Shown: positions 30,579 through 40,155 of the stretch, in pieces
Position numbering within the stretch: the stretch's first letter is position 1
Layout: each line of letters opens with the position of its first letter
DNA from: Sphingomonas sp. OK281
GTDB taxonomy: Bacteria > Pseudomonadota > Alphaproteobacteria > Sphingomonadales > Sphingomonadaceae
Length of the DNA: 64,000 nt
Direction: 5' to 3'
NCBI RefSeq assembly: GCF_900115295.1
Contig: NZ_FOVZ01000001.1
Span: forward strand, 124,001-188,000
Made by a program: the position numbers and the translations under genes
The notes under the pieces: generated by a model
Told to the model about the DNA's origin: nothing
The model's database searches: none
The model's input: the letters and a program-made list of their open reading frames with translations, nothing else

Positions 30579-31085
30579 TCAGCTTCCCTTGCGGCCCATC
30601 TTCTCGACCCGCGCAACCACCTCTTCGCGCACGGATTCCGGCACGAACTTAGCAATATTCCCGCCGTACAGCGCGATTTCCTTCACCAGCCGGCTCGCGA
30701 TCGGCTGCAACGCGACATCGGCCATCAGGAATACCGTCTCGACGCGCGGATTGATCTGCTGGTTCATCCCCGCCATCTGATACTCGTATTCGAAATCGGC
30801 GACCGCGCGCAGGCCGCGGACGATCACTTTCGCGCCTTGCCGCTCGGCGAAGTCCATCAGCAGCGAATCGAATGCGACCACCTCGATATCGCCACCGATC
30901 CCGGCGACCTCGCGTCGCACCGTCGCCATCCGTTCCTCGATCGTGAACATCGGCGACTTGGACGGATTGGTCGTCACCCCGATTACCAGCCGGTCGACCA
31001 GCTTCGCGCCCCGCCGGATGATGTCCATATGACCCAGGGTGACGGGATCGAAGGTCCCGGGATAAACCCCAATCCGTGCCGTCAT
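30579..31085 (-). CDS. coaD: Phosphopantetheine adenylyltransferase
   Basis: CoaD catalyses the fourth step of CoA synthesis, adenylation of 4'-phosphopantetheine. The 168-residue protein begins MTARIGVYPGTFDPVTLGH, with the nucleotidyltransferase GTFDP...GH motif at residues 10-19. It also has KSPMFTIEERM and the RGLRAVADFEYEYQMA signature; the usual ISST-type motif is replaced by PIASRLVKEIA. The start at 31085 matches the family N-terminus. It lies 22 bp after ispA on the same strand. Confidence 0.97.
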   Translation of the reverse strand: MTARIGVYPGTFDPVTLGHMDIIRRGAKLVDRLVIGVTTNPSKSPMFTIEERMATVRREVAGIGGDIEVVAFDSLLMDFAERQGAKVIVRGLRAVADFEYEYQMAGMNQQINPRVETVFLMADVALQPIASRLVKEIALYGGNIAKFVPESVREEVVARVEKMGRKGS

Positions 31086-31107
31086 GCCGATCTCCCCGGT
31101 TGTAGTT

Positions 31108-31998
31108 CTAGCGGTCGCGCTCGAGCACGAAGCGGGCGATATCCCGCAACAGGTCGGCTTCCTTGCCATAGCTGTGCAGATGCGCGACCGCCTGGTCGAC
31201 CAGCATCCGTGCCTGTTCGCGCGCACGCTCGGGCCCGAGCAGCGACAGGAACGTCTCCTTGCCCGCGACCTCGTCCTTGCGCAGCGACTTGCCCACCACG
31301 GCCTCGTCGCCCTCGGCATCGAGCAGGTCGTCGGCGATCTGAAACGCGAGCCCGAGATCATGCGCATAGCCGCGCAAGCCCACGCGACCTTCCGGCGGTA
31401 AGCGCCCCAGGATCGCCCCGGCCTCGACCGATGCCGAGATCAACGCACCCGTCTTCATCTGCTGCAACCGCGTGACCGTGTTGAGGTCGAAGCGCGTATT
31501 CTCGGCCTCGATATCCATCTTCTGGCCACCGGCCATACCGTTGGGCCCAGACGCGCGCGCGAGGTCCATCACCAGTTCGATCCGCACGAACGGATCGGCA
31601 TGCGTCGCCGGATCGGCCAGGATCTCGAACGCCATCGCGTGCAGGCAGTCGCCCGCCAGGATCGCCGTCGCCTCGTCGAACACCTTGTGCACGGTCGGCT
31701 TGCCGCGCCGCATGTCGTCGTCGTCCATCGACGGCAGGTCGTCGTGGATCAGCGAATAGACGTGGATCGCCTCGATCGCCGTCGCCGCCCGTGCGGAGCA
31801 TTCGCGCGCCACGTCGAACAGGTTGGCGGTCGCGAACACGAGCAAGGGCCGCAGCCGCTTGCCGCCGCCGATCGCCGCATGCCGCATCGCGCGGTACAGG
31901 TCGCCGCGCGGATCGTCCGGAATGGTCAGCAGCTGGTCGAATTGCCGATCGATCTCGGCCGAGACCTCGGCAAGCGCGGCATCGAGCGTGACGGGCAT
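31108..31998 (-). CDS. ispA: Farnesyl/geranyl diphosphate synthase
   Basis: This 296-residue short-chain trans-prenyltransferase condenses IPP with DMAPP or GPP. The substrate-binding GGGKRLRP is at residues 44-51. The first Asp-rich motif DDLPSMDDDD is at 86-95, with the two-residue insertion typical of bacterial FPP synthases. KTGALI and the second motif DDLLDAEGD follow. The start at 31998 (MPVTLDAALAE) is chosen because upstream codons overlap xseB and resemble nothing. It lies 13 bp after xseB, the classic xseB-ispA arrangement. No dxs follows; coaD does. Confidence 0.94.
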   Translation of the reverse strand: MPVTLDAALAEVSAEIDRQFDQLLTIPDDPRGDLYRAMRHAAIGGGKRLRPLLVFATANLFDVARECSARAATAIEAIHVYSLIHDDLPSMDDDDMRRGKPTVHKVFDEATAILAGDCLHAMAFEILADPATHADPFVRIELVMDLARASGPNGMAGGQKMDIEAENTRFDLNTVTRLQQMKTGALISASVEAGAILGRLPPEGRVGLRGYAHDLGLAFQIADDLLDAEGDEAVVGKSLRKDEVAGKETFLSLLGPERAREQARMLVDQAVAHLHSYGKEADLLRDIARFVLERDR

Positions 31999-32011
31999 CC
32001 CGCTCACCGCG

Positions 32012-32251
32012 TCAGCCCGCCGCGAACGGGCGGACGCCGGCAGGCTTGCCGTCGCCGTCGAGCCGGATCGCCTCGATCCGCGCCTGCGCCGCATCGAGCC
32101 GGTCGGCGCAACGCTGGCGCAGCTTGTTGCCGCGCTCGTACAACTCGATCGCCTGCTGGAGCGGCGTGTCGCCACTTTCCAGCTTCCCGACGATAAGCTC
32201 GAGTTCCTTCAATGCATCCTCGAACGCGAGGTCTTCGATCGGCGTGTCCAT
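32012..32251 (-). CDS. xseB: Exodeoxyribonuclease VII small subunit
   Basis: XseB is the 79-residue helical subunit that wraps the XseA nuclease. The sequence LAFEDALKELELIVGKLESGDTPLQQAIELYERGNKLRQRC is the family signature (F..AL.EL..IV..LE.G...L......YE.G..L...C). It heads the xseB-ispA-coaD unit. xseA is not in the window. Confidence 0.95.
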   Translation of the reverse strand: MDTPIEDLAFEDALKELELIVGKLESGDTPLQQAIELYERGNKLRQRCADRLDAAQARIEAIRLDGDGKPAGVRPFAAG

Positions 32252-32339
32252 GGCCGCCGCTATGGCGCAGGCACGCGACGAGGGTCAAGGATCGACCGAC
32301 CCCCGGCACGCGGCGTACGAATGAACGACGTGTCGAGGC

Positions 32340-34025
32340 TCACGCGGCCAAGGGTAACACGCCGGCATCGCGCGATCGGTTGCGTCCGGCGCCCTTCGCC
32401 GCGAACAATGCACGGTCGGCGCCGCGGTACAGCGCCTTCCAGTCCGTTTCGCGCAACAGCGGCCCGGTGCAACAGCCGATGCTGGCGGTCACCGCGATGT
32501 CGAACGGCATTCGCTGGCTGCGCAGTCGTTCCAGTATGAGGTCGGGCGGGATAGGCGTCGCGGCATCCATCAGGATCGCGAACTCCTCGCCACCGATTCG
32601 CGCCACCAGCGCGCCGGGGGGCACCGCATTGCGCAGCGCGCGCGCGATCACGCGAAGCACTTCGTCGCCGCCGTCGTGGCCGATCGTGTCGTTGACGCGC
32701 TTGAAGTGATCGACATCTGCGATCAGCAGGAGTTGATCGCCCGGCCGCCCGATGGCCCGGTTCAGGAATGCCCGTCGATTGAGCAGCCCTGTGAGCGGTT
32801 CGGTATCGGCCAGCAACTGCGCCGCCATCTCCTGCAGTCGCGCCTCGTCGCGCTCGAGGCTCAACAGCCGGATCCGGTATGCGATCGCCAGACTCGACAG
32901 CAACGCCTCCAGCATCATCGACACCATCGTCGAATTGTCGATCCAGAAGCTCCACGACATGAACCCCAGCGCGTTCACGACCCGAAGGCTCGCAAAGATG
33001 ATCGGCACGCCCCAGGCCAGGGTGAACATCCACAGATAGCTGCTGCGCACCCCCCATGCCCGGTACAGGATCGCAGGCACCAGCGCGATCAGCGGCAGGT
33101 AGCCGAGTGACAAGAGGCGATCGAGCCAGAAGATTTGCCAGGGGGCCAGCAGCACGAAGCCGATGCTCGTCGTCGCCAGGATCGTCAGCGCCGCCGTGGT
33201 CGCCGGCCGCAACCAGCCTTCGAAGACGGCGCGCTCGAAAAAGGCCCGTGCAAACACCAACGCCATGCTCGCACAGATGGCGAGCAGCACGACGTTGATC
33301 CGCAGCCGGACATTGTTGTCCAGGCCCGGCACCATTTGACCAAGCGCGGCCGACGACGAGAACGCATAGCCGAGCAGGCACAGGACGAGCAGGCAATAGA
33401 CCGGCTGGAACGCCTGGCGGAGCGCGCCCCACAACGCGAGATTGTAGACAATCAGCGCAATCGCCATGCCGCCGAAGCTGGCATAGAGCGCGGCGAGCAG
33501 GATCTCGCTTTCCGCCGCCTGTTGTTCGGTGGCGAGCGTCGCTCCGAGTACGACCCCGCGAAGGTTGGCCGCGCCCTCGACATGCCAGAGCAGGCGGACG
33601 GGTGGGGCTTCGTGTTGCGGCAGCGCCAGTGACAGCGTCGCGCCAAGCTTGAGATGGCGGCCCGCAGTGCGACTGGTAAACCCGGTCTGGCGAATCGCGC
33701 CGTCCGCATACAGAACGTACAGCGTGACGCGGTCCTGCCAGACGCTGGCGGCGCGCGCGCTGAGCTTCGGTGTGCTCGCCACGTCCACTGGCAGTCGCTG
33801 CGACATGATCCAGAAATCGCCCGCGCCATAGCGGGATTGCGGCGTCGTGCAGTCGAACCGCGAGGGCGTCCGGAACAGGTCGTCCGCCCGCAATCCAGGG
33901 GTCGCGGGCAGCAGGCAAACCGACAGCGCGCGCCCGGCCAGTGCATCGGCAGGCGATGCACCCATCATCGCCAGCGCCATCAGGACGACGCCGATCAGCC
34001 AGTGTAGGCAGAACCTGGATCTCAT
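32340..34025 (-). CDS. Membrane diguanylate cyclase with 7TM-DISM sensor
   Basis: The 561-residue protein has a signal peptide, an extracytoplasmic 7TMR-DISM-like domain (about residues 30-165), and seven hydrophobic spans (roughly 175-385: LLAALYASFGGMAIALIVYN, PVYCLLVLCLLGYAF, and others). A short coiled coil (LERDEARLQEMAAQLL) joins these to a GGDEF domain. The active loop reads RIGGEEF with GGEEF at residues 478-482, a functional variant for making cyclic di-GMP. The inhibitory RxxD I-site is absent: the residues before the loop read VPPGALVA. It is transcribed divergently from the GH84 gene. Confidence 0.9.
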   Translation of the reverse strand: MRSRFCLHWLIGVVLMALAMMGASPADALAGRALSVCLLPATPGLRADDLFRTPSRFDCTTPQSRYGAGDFWIMSQRLPVDVASTPKLSARAASVWQDRVTLYVLYADGAIRQTGFTSRTAGRHLKLGATLSLALPQHEAPPVRLLWHVEGAANLRGVVLGATLATEQQAAESEILLAALYASFGGMAIALIVYNLALWGALRQAFQPVYCLLVLCLLGYAFSSSAALGQMVPGLDNNVRLRINVVLLAICASMALVFARAFFERAVFEGWLRPATTAALTILATTSIGFVLLAPWQIFWLDRLLSLGYLPLIALVPAILYRAWGVRSSYLWMFTLAWGVPIIFASLRVVNALGFMSWSFWIDNSTMVSMMLEALLSSLAIAYRIRLLSLERDEARLQEMAAQLLADTEPLTGLLNRRAFLNRAIGRPGDQLLLIADVDHFKRVNDTIGHDGGDEVLRVIARALRNAVPPGALVARIGGEEFAILMDAATPIPPDLILERLRSQRMPFDIAVTASIGCCTGPLLRETDWKALYRGADRALFAAKGAGRNRSRDAGVLPLAA

Positions 34026-34285
34026 GCGGTACAGTTAAGGCGCCTTCGAAAATTAAACGTAAAGAAGGCGATCTGTAAAACGTCCAATAGGCATAACCGC
34101 ACGCTGCCACAGGTTAGGATTGTGTCGCGTAACATGGGTTCGGACGCACGCGAGCAGCGGTGCCGGCGAAAAGGGCAATGTCGGTAGAGCCCTACAAGCG
34201 GCGGCGCGGTCTGCGCGCTTTGCTTGCCGCGATCCTTCCAGTCACGTAGACCGCTATCAATACCAATCAGATACCGGAGGCCGGA

Positions 34286-36262
34286 ATGACGCGCAAAATG
34301 GTGAATTTCGTCGGCCTGTCCTCTGTGCTCATCGCGGTATCGGGCGTAGCCGGACCCGGCGTCGCACCGGCATGGGCTGGAGCGCCGAAACGGCCGGCGA
34401 TCTTTCCCGCTCCGGTGTTGATCGATCTCGGATCGGCGCAATTCCGCCTCGGCACGTCGGCGGTACTCGTCGTTGCCGGCGGCACCGACCCCGACACGGT
34501 CGCGCGTGTCCGCAACGTCCTGCGGTCAGCCGGGGTAGCCGAAATAACGATGGCGAAGCGCGTACCGTCGTCGCCCGACAGGCTTCATGTCGTCGTTGGC
34601 ACTGGCGACGCCGCGGTGGTTCGCGAGGCACTGGCGGCCAGCCACGCATCGATCGACGATCATGCCGAGGGGTATACGATCGCGAGCATCGCCCGCGGCG
34701 ACAGCGGTGTCGTCACGTTGGCCGGCCACGACGCAGACGGACTGTTTCATGCCGTACAGACGTTTGGACAATTGGCCGCGCGAGGCGACATTCCCGCTCT
34801 CGTCATCCAGGATCATCCGGCGATGCCGATCCGCGGTACGATCGAAGGATTCTACGGCGCGCCCTGGTCGATGGCGGATCGCGCGAAGCACCTCGATTTC
34901 CTCGCCACGGTGAAGGCGAACACCTATGTTTACAGCCCCAAGGACGATCCTTATGCGCGGGACCGGTGGCGGGAGGCCTATCCGGCCGCGACACTGGCAT
35001 CGCTGAAGGCGTTGGCGGGAACGGCGCGGCGCAATCATATCGATTTCGTCTACGCCGTATCCCCAGGGCCATCGGTATGCTTTTCCGATCCCGCGGATAT
35101 CACGGCGATGGAGCGCAAGTTCGACGCCATGCGCGCGATCGGGGTAGGCAGTTTCTACGTCGCGCTCGACGACATCGAATATACCAAGTGGAACTGCGAG
35201 AAGGACAAGGCGGCTTTTGGTCCGTCGGGCGCGGAGGCGGCGGGCGTCGCGCAGGCGCGCTTGCTGAACGCGGTACAGGCAAGCCTTTCCGCCAAGGATC
35301 CTGCCGCGCGGCCTCTGATCATGGTGCCGACCGAATATTACGATGCAAAGGAAACGCCGTACAAGGCGGCTTTGCGCAAGCATCTGGATCCCCGCATCGT
35401 GGTCCAGTGGACCGGCACCGATGTCGTGCCTCCGGCGATCTCGATCCCCGACGCCCGCGCCGCGACCAAGGCGTTCGGTCGCAAGACGCTGCTGTGGGAC
35501 AATTATCCGGTCAATGATTACGCGCAGACGACCGGTCGGCTCCTGCTTGCCCCCTATATCCGGCGCGAAGCCGGCTTGTCGGGCGAACTCACCGGGATCT
35601 TGTCCAACCCGATGAACCAGGAAGTGCCGAGTCGCGTCGCGGTCACCGGCGTGGCCGCGTTCGGCTGGAACGACACGGGCTATGATGCCGAGCGAACCTG
35701 GCATGCCGCGGCCCGCGCGCTGGCGGGTGGTGACGAAGGGGCCACGGGCGCCTTGCTGACCTTCTTCGACACGCAGCACATGGCACCGACCTTTGGCAGC
35801 CAACCCTGGCAGGATCAGGCACCGCGGCTGAAGGCGATGCTCGATCACGTCCGCGAGGCCATTGCGGACGGCGACGATATCGCGCGACAGACGGCACTCG
35901 CGGAACTCGGCAGGTACGCCGCCGGGTTCGCCGCTGCGCCGGATATCATCCGGTCGGGTACGGTCGATGCGGGGTTTGCCGCTCAGTCTCGCCCTTGGCT
36001 GGACGCGATGCAGCTATGGGGGCGTGCGCTTCAGCTGACCGTCGCAGGTCTCGAAGCCGTCGATCGGGACAGTCCCGCCGCGGTCGGCTATTTTGCGGAT
36101 GCGAAACGGCGCGCAGCCGAAGCGGCGGCCGTCCAGAGCATACCCGGCGCCACCCGCTTCGATGGCCCGATCAAGATCGCCGATGGCGTGCTGGATCGGT
36201 TCGTCGTCGATGCCCCTACGCTCATGACGGTTCCGCAGCGCGGCGAACCCGAGGCCAGGTAA
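34286..36262 (+). CDS. GH84 beta-N-acetylglucosaminidase
   Basis: This 658-residue exported hydrolase has a signal peptide (about residues 1-31), then an N-terminal alpha/beta domain like those preceding GH84/GH20 barrels. The catalytic TIM barrel carries RGTIEGFYGAPWS, ANTYVYSPKDDPY and YAVSPGPS, with the adjacent catalytic aspartates in VALDDIEY (Asp295 and Asp296), followed by a helical C-terminal region. GH84 enzymes remove beta-linked GlcNAc by substrate-assisted catalysis; family members act as O-GlcNAcases or mucin/hyaluronan hydrolases. The real substrate is unknown, perhaps peptidoglycan fragments, chitin oligomers or host glycoproteins. GGAGG lies 8 nt upstream. Confidence 0.9.
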   Translation: MTRKMVNFVGLSSVLIAVSGVAGPGVAPAWAGAPKRPAIFPAPVLIDLGSAQFRLGTSAVLVVAGGTDPDTVARVRNVLRSAGVAEITMAKRVPSSPDRLHVVVGTGDAAVVREALAASHASIDDHAEGYTIASIARGDSGVVTLAGHDADGLFHAVQTFGQLAARGDIPALVIQDHPAMPIRGTIEGFYGAPWSMADRAKHLDFLATVKANTYVYSPKDDPYARDRWREAYPAATLASLKALAGTARRNHIDFVYAVSPGPSVCFSDPADITAMERKFDAMRAIGVGSFYVALDDIEYTKWNCEKDKAAFGPSGAEAAGVAQARLLNAVQASLSAKDPAARPLIMVPTEYYDAKETPYKAALRKHLDPRIVVQWTGTDVVPPAISIPDARAATKAFGRKTLLWDNYPVNDYAQTTGRLLLAPYIRREAGLSGELTGILSNPMNQEVPSRVAVTGVAAFGWNDTGYDAERTWHAAARALAGGDEGATGALLTFFDTQHMAPTFGSQPWQDQAPRLKAMLDHVREAIADGDDIARQTALAELGRYAAGFAAAPDIIRSGTVDAGFAAQSRPWLDAMQLWGRALQLTVAGLEAVDRDSPAAVGYFADAKRRAAEAAAVQSIPGATRFDGPIKIADGVLDRFVVDAPTLMTVPQRGEPEAR

Positions 36263-36305
36263 CGATCACGACGCCGAGCCGGGTATCGCGTCCACCACGG
36301 ACAAT

Positions 36306-36340
36306 AAAAAACCGGCCGGGAATGCCCCGGCCGGTTTTTT
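36306..36340. terminator. Bidirectional terminator between GH84 gene and clpA
   Basis: AAAAAACCGGCCGGG, loop AATG, then CCCCGGCCGGTTTTTT. It has near-perfect dyad symmetry with A/T tracts on both sides and serves both convergent genes. Confidence 0.92.
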
Positions 36341-36363
36341 CTTAGACGAATCTCATCAGCGAC

Positions 36364-38682
36364 TCAGCTGGCGTCGACCGTCTCGGTCTTGCCCTTCTTC
36401 TTGGGCTTCTTCGGCGCGGCGGGCTCGATCGCGAACGACAGCGCGCCGTCCTTCATCTTAACCGTCACCTCGCCGCCGTGGACCAGCTTGCCGAACAGCA
36501 GTTCCTCGGCGAGCGGCTGCTTGATCTTCTCCTGTATCAGGCGACCCATCGGCCGTGCGCCGTACAGCTTGTCATAGCCCTTGGTCGTGAGCCACGCCTT
36601 CGACTCGTCGTCGAGGACGATGTGCACGCCGCGGTCCGCCAACTGCAATTCGAGCTGGAGGATGAACTTGTCCACCACCCGAGCCACCACTTCGGTTGGC
36701 AGGTACCCGAACGGCACCACCGCATCGAGACGGTTGCGGAATTCCGGCGTGAACATCTTCGTCACGGCCACCTCGTCCTCGCCCTCGCGCGACAAATTGC
36801 CGAAGCCGACCGTCTCGCGCGCCATGTCGCTGGCACCCGCATTGGTCGTCATGATCAGGATGACGTTGCGGAAATCGACCGACTTGCCATGCTGGTCGGT
36901 CAGCCGCCCGTTATCCATCACCTGCAACAGGATGTTGAACAGGTCCGGATGCGCCTTCTCGATCTCATCGAGCAACAGGACGCAGTGTGGATTCTGATCG
37001 ATCGCATCGGTCAGCAGGCCACCCTGGTCGAACCCGACATAGCCCGGAGGCGCACCGATCAGACGGCTGACCGAATGCCGCTCCATATATTCGGACATAT
37101 CGAACCGCTGGAGCGGAATGCCCAAGATCGTCGAGAGCTGCTTGGCGACTTCGGTCTTGCCGACACCCGTAGGCCCGGTGAACAGATAGTTGCCGATCGG
37201 CTTCTCGGGCTCGCGCAAACCCGCCCGCGCCAGCTTGATCGCCGAGCTGAGCTTCTCGATCGCCGCATTCTGACCGAACACCACGCGCTTCAGATCCGTC
37301 TCGAGCGTGGCCAGAGCCAGCTTGTCGTCGGTTGAGACCGACTTTGGCGGGATGCGGGCCATCGTCGCGATGACCTGCTCGATCTCCTTGGGCGTGATCG
37401 TCTTCTTGCGCTTGTTCGGCGGCACCAGCATCTGCATCGCGCCGACTTCGTCGATCACGTCGATCGCCTTGTCCGGCAGCTTCCGATCGTTGATGTACCG
37501 AGCCGACAGCTCGACCGCCGACTTGATCGCATCGGGCGTGTACTTGACGTTGTGGTGATCCTCGAACGCCGAGCGCAGGCCAGCGAGGATCTTGATGGTA
37601 TCCTCGATCGTGGGCTCGTTCACGTCGATCTTCTGGAAGCGCCGCAGCAACGCGCGGTCCTTCTCGAAGTGATTGCGGAACTCCTTGTACGTCGTCGAAC
37701 CGATGCAACGAATGGTGCCGCCCGACAAAGCCGGCTTGAGCAGGTTCGAAGCATCCATCGCGCCGCCGCTCGTCGCGCCAGCACCGATCACGGTGTGGAT
37801 CTCGTCGATGAACAGCACGGCATCAGGTAGCTTCTCGAGCTCGTTGACGACCGCCTTCAAGCGCTCCTCGAAGTCACCACGATACCGCGTACCCGCCAGC
37901 AACGCGCCCATGTCGAGCGAGTAGATGACAGCAGGCAACAGTACGTCGGGAACGTCGCCCTCGACGATCTTCCGCGCCAGGCCCTCGGCGATAGCGGTCT
38001 TCCCGACGCCGGGATCGCCCACATACAGCGGGTTGTTCTTCGACCGGCGGCACAGGATCTGGATCGTGCGATCCACCTCCGGCCCGCGCCCGATCAGGGG
38101 ATCGACCTTGCCGTTCTTGGCCTTCTCGTTGAGGTCGACCGTGAATTGCTTGAGCGCGCTTTCCGTCTTGCCCTTCTCCTGTCCCTTGGCCGGCTTCTCG
38201 TCGTCCGCACCCTTTGGCGTGGATGCTTCGGTCGCCTGCTGCCCGCCCTTGCCGACACCGTGGCTGATGAAGCTGACCGCATCGAGGCGGCTCATGTCCT
38301 GCTGCTGCAGGAAGTAGACGGCATAGCTCTCGCGCTCGCTGAACAAGGCGACGAGCACGTTGGCGCCAGTCACTTCGTCGCGGCCCGAGGACTGGACGTG
38401 GAGGATCGCGCGCTGGACGACGCGCTGGAACCCGCTGGTAGGTGAGGGGTCGGTCGCTGCATCGACCTTCAACGCATCGAGTTCGCTGTCGAGGTAATGC
38501 GAGACGGTGTTCTTCAGATCGCCGATCTCGACATTGCACGCGGTCATGACCTTCGACGCATGTTCGTCGTCGATCAGCGCGAGCAGCAGATGCTCCAGCG
38601 TCGCATATTCGTGACGCCGGGACGATGCCGCCTCGAGCGCTTTGTGCAGCGTGGTCTCGAGGGCGGGTGCAAATGATGGCAT
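36364..38682 (-). CDS. clpA: ATP-dependent Clp protease ATP-binding subunit ClpA
   Basis: ClpA is the AAA+ unfoldase that feeds substrates, including N-end-rule proteins, to ClpP. The 772-residue protein has the N-terminal Clp repeat domain (MPSFAPALETTLHKALEAA...HEYATLEHLLLAL). AAA module 1 carries GDPGVGKTAIAEGLA and VLFIDEIHT, and module 2 carries GPTGVGKTEVAKQL and VLLLDEIEKAHPD. A Lys-rich tail (KKPKKKGKTETVDAS) ends it. The ClpP-contact IGF/IGL loop is represented in the second module. The adaptor gene clpS is not adjacent here. Confidence 0.96.
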   Translation of the reverse strand: MPSFAPALETTLHKALEAASSRRHEYATLEHLLLALIDDEHASKVMTACNVEIGDLKNTVSHYLDSELDALKVDAATDPSPTSGFQRVVQRAILHVQSSGRDEVTGANVLVALFSERESYAVYFLQQQDMSRLDAVSFISHGVGKGGQQATEASTPKGADDEKPAKGQEKGKTESALKQFTVDLNEKAKNGKVDPLIGRGPEVDRTIQILCRRSKNNPLYVGDPGVGKTAIAEGLARKIVEGDVPDVLLPAVIYSLDMGALLAGTRYRGDFEERLKAVVNELEKLPDAVLFIDEIHTVIGAGATSGGAMDASNLLKPALSGGTIRCIGSTTYKEFRNHFEKDRALLRRFQKIDVNEPTIEDTIKILAGLRSAFEDHHNVKYTPDAIKSAVELSARYINDRKLPDKAIDVIDEVGAMQMLVPPNKRKKTITPKEIEQVIATMARIPPKSVSTDDKLALATLETDLKRVVFGQNAAIEKLSSAIKLARAGLREPEKPIGNYLFTGPTGVGKTEVAKQLSTILGIPLQRFDMSEYMERHSVSRLIGAPPGYVGFDQGGLLTDAIDQNPHCVLLLDEIEKAHPDLFNILLQVMDNGRLTDQHGKSVDFRNVILIMTTNAGASDMARETVGFGNLSREGEDEVAVTKMFTPEFRNRLDAVVPFGYLPTEVVARVVDKFILQLELQLADRGVHIVLDDESKAWLTTKGYDKLYGARPMGRLIQEKIKQPLAEELLFGKLVHGGEVTVKMKDGALSFAIEPAAPKKPKKKGKTETVDAS

Positions 38683-38825
38683 TTACAATACTCCTGTCGG
38701 GCCGCGAGAACGCGAGCCCTTTGCCACTATGTCGGAACTGATATCGGTCGCATCAAGCACTTGAACCCGGCCTCGTCCGTTCCTGCGCTGCCTAAATGCG
38801 ACGCTTGTGGAGGCGGGCAGCGCGA

Positions 38826-39020
38826 TCACCGCCTGAACAGGTCGTCGGCGCTGGCGCGGTGACTGACTGCGCGGTCCTTCTTCAACTGGCAGCGCGCGAT
38901 CTCGCCTTGCAGAACGGTGATCCGCGCATCGAGTTCGGCGACCGACAACGGATCGAGGTCCTGTCGCACCAGTGCGTCCAGCAGGTCGTCGGGACGGGAG
39001 GGGGTGTCTTCCAGTTCCAT
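38826..39020 (-). CDS. DUF1192 family protein
   Basis: This 64-residue protein contains DPLSVAELDARITVLQGEIARCQLKK and ends ADDLFRR, the DUF1192 pattern (D.LSV.EL..RI..L..EI.R......K....AD..F). It is a short predicted coiled coil of unknown function, widespread in alphaproteobacteria. The start at 39020 (MELEDTPSRP) is where family similarity begins; the extension to 39116 overlaps the divergent gene's promoter. It is divergent from the quinone oxidoreductase gene, its usual neighbour in this group. Confidence 0.85.
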   Translation of the reverse strand: MELEDTPSRPDDLLDALVRQDLDPLSVAELDARITVLQGEIARCQLKKDRAVSHRASADDLFRR

Positions 39021-39033
39021 AAGATCTGTAACG

Positions 39034-39062
39034 TTGACCCGCACCAGAGTGATGTCAATAAG
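39034..39062 (+). promoter_or_regulatory. Predicted sigma70-type promoter for the quinone oxidoreductase gene
   Basis: TTGACC (39034-39039) is followed 17 bp later by AATAAG (39057-39062). Transcription would start near 39069, leaving a leader of about 24 nt before the ATG at 39093, which supports that start. Confidence 0.6.
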
Positions 39063-39092
39063 GCGCGGAAATCTAAAGGGACGTGACGAGCG

Positions 39093-40124
39093 ATGACCGC
39101 GATACCCGAAAACCAATCCAGTAACTTAGGTGTACCCGACGTCATGAAGGCGATCGATCCGGAACAGCCCGGCGGTCCCGAAGTCCTGGTTCTGGTCGAC
39201 CGTCCCGTGCCCAGGCCGGGGCACGGGGAGGTGCTCGTCAAGGTCGCCGCGGCCGGCGTGAATCGCCCCGAGGTCATGCAGCGCCAGGGCAAGTATCCGC
39301 CGCCGCCGGGGGCGCCCTCAATCCTCGGCATGGAGATTTCCGGCACGATCGTCGCGGTCGGCGAGGGCGTCGGCGACGAACAGGTCGGCCAGCTCGTCTG
39401 CGCGCTGATCTCCGGTGGTGCCTATGCGGAATACGCGGTCGCGCCGTTCGGCCAGTGCCTGCCCGTCCCCCAGGCGCTGACGATGGTCGAGGCGGCGGCG
39501 ATGCCCGAGACGCTCTTCACCGTCTGGACCAACCTCTTCGAGCGCGCCTACGCGATGGAAGGCGATACGGTCCTCGTTCACGGCGGCACTTCGGGCATCG
39601 GCACGATGGCGATCGGCCTGTGCAACGTGTTCGGCATCGACATCATCGTCACCGCCGGCTCGAAGGCGAAGTGCGAAGCCGCGCTGAGCCTCGGGGCGAC
39701 CCACGCGATCGACTACAAGTCGGAGGATTTCGTCGAGCGCGTGAAGCAGATCACCGGCGGCAAGGGCGTCGCCGCGGTGCTCGACATGGTCGGCGGCGAC
39801 TACGTCCCGCGCAATCTCCAATGCTTGGCGGAAGACGGCCGCCACGTGTCGATCGCGGTCCAGGGCGGCATGATGGCGACCGTCCCCCTGTTCGAGATCA
39901 TGCGCCGCCGCTTGACGCTGACCGGTTCCACGCTCCGCCCGCGTGACACCGCGTTCAAGTCGCTGGTCGCAGACGAACTCGCACGGACGGTGTGGCCACA
40001 CGTCGAGGCCGGGAAGCTGAAGCCAGTGATCGACCGCGTGTTTGCCTTCGCAGATGCACCGGCAGCACACACGCGGATGGAAGCAGGCGACCACGTCGGG
40101 AAGATCGTCCTGACGATGGAGTGA
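39093..40124 (+). CDS. NAD(P)H:quinone oxidoreductase (zinc-free MDR, PIG3-like)
   Basis: This 343-residue medium-chain reductase begins MTAIPENQSSNLGVPDVMKAID; a second ATG at 39144 is possible. It has the GroES-like domain (GEVLVKVAAAGVNRPEVMQRQGKYPPPPGAP in parts, LGMEISGTIVAVG), the nucleotide fold VHGGTSGIGTMAIGL, and NLQCLAEDGRHVSIAVQGG. No catalytic or structural zinc cysteines are present, as in the QOR/PIG3 branch. It is expected to reduce quinones or other enones with NADPH. Repeats fill the downstream 350 bp. Confidence 0.9.
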   Translation: MTAIPENQSSNLGVPDVMKAIDPEQPGGPEVLVLVDRPVPRPGHGEVLVKVAAAGVNRPEVMQRQGKYPPPPGAPSILGMEISGTIVAVGEGVGDEQVGQLVCALISGGAYAEYAVAPFGQCLPVPQALTMVEAAAMPETLFTVWTNLFERAYAMEGDTVLVHGGTSGIGTMAIGLCNVFGIDIIVTAGSKAKCEAALSLGATHAIDYKSEDFVERVKQITGGKGVAAVLDMVGGDYVPRNLQCLAEDGRHVSIAVQGGMMATVPLFEIMRRRLTLTGSTLRPRDTAFKSLVADELARTVWPHVEAGKLKPVIDRVFAFADAPAAHTRMEAGDHVGKIVLTME

Positions 40125-40155
40125 GGGGAGGGGCAAACGGCCACCACCCCCACTA

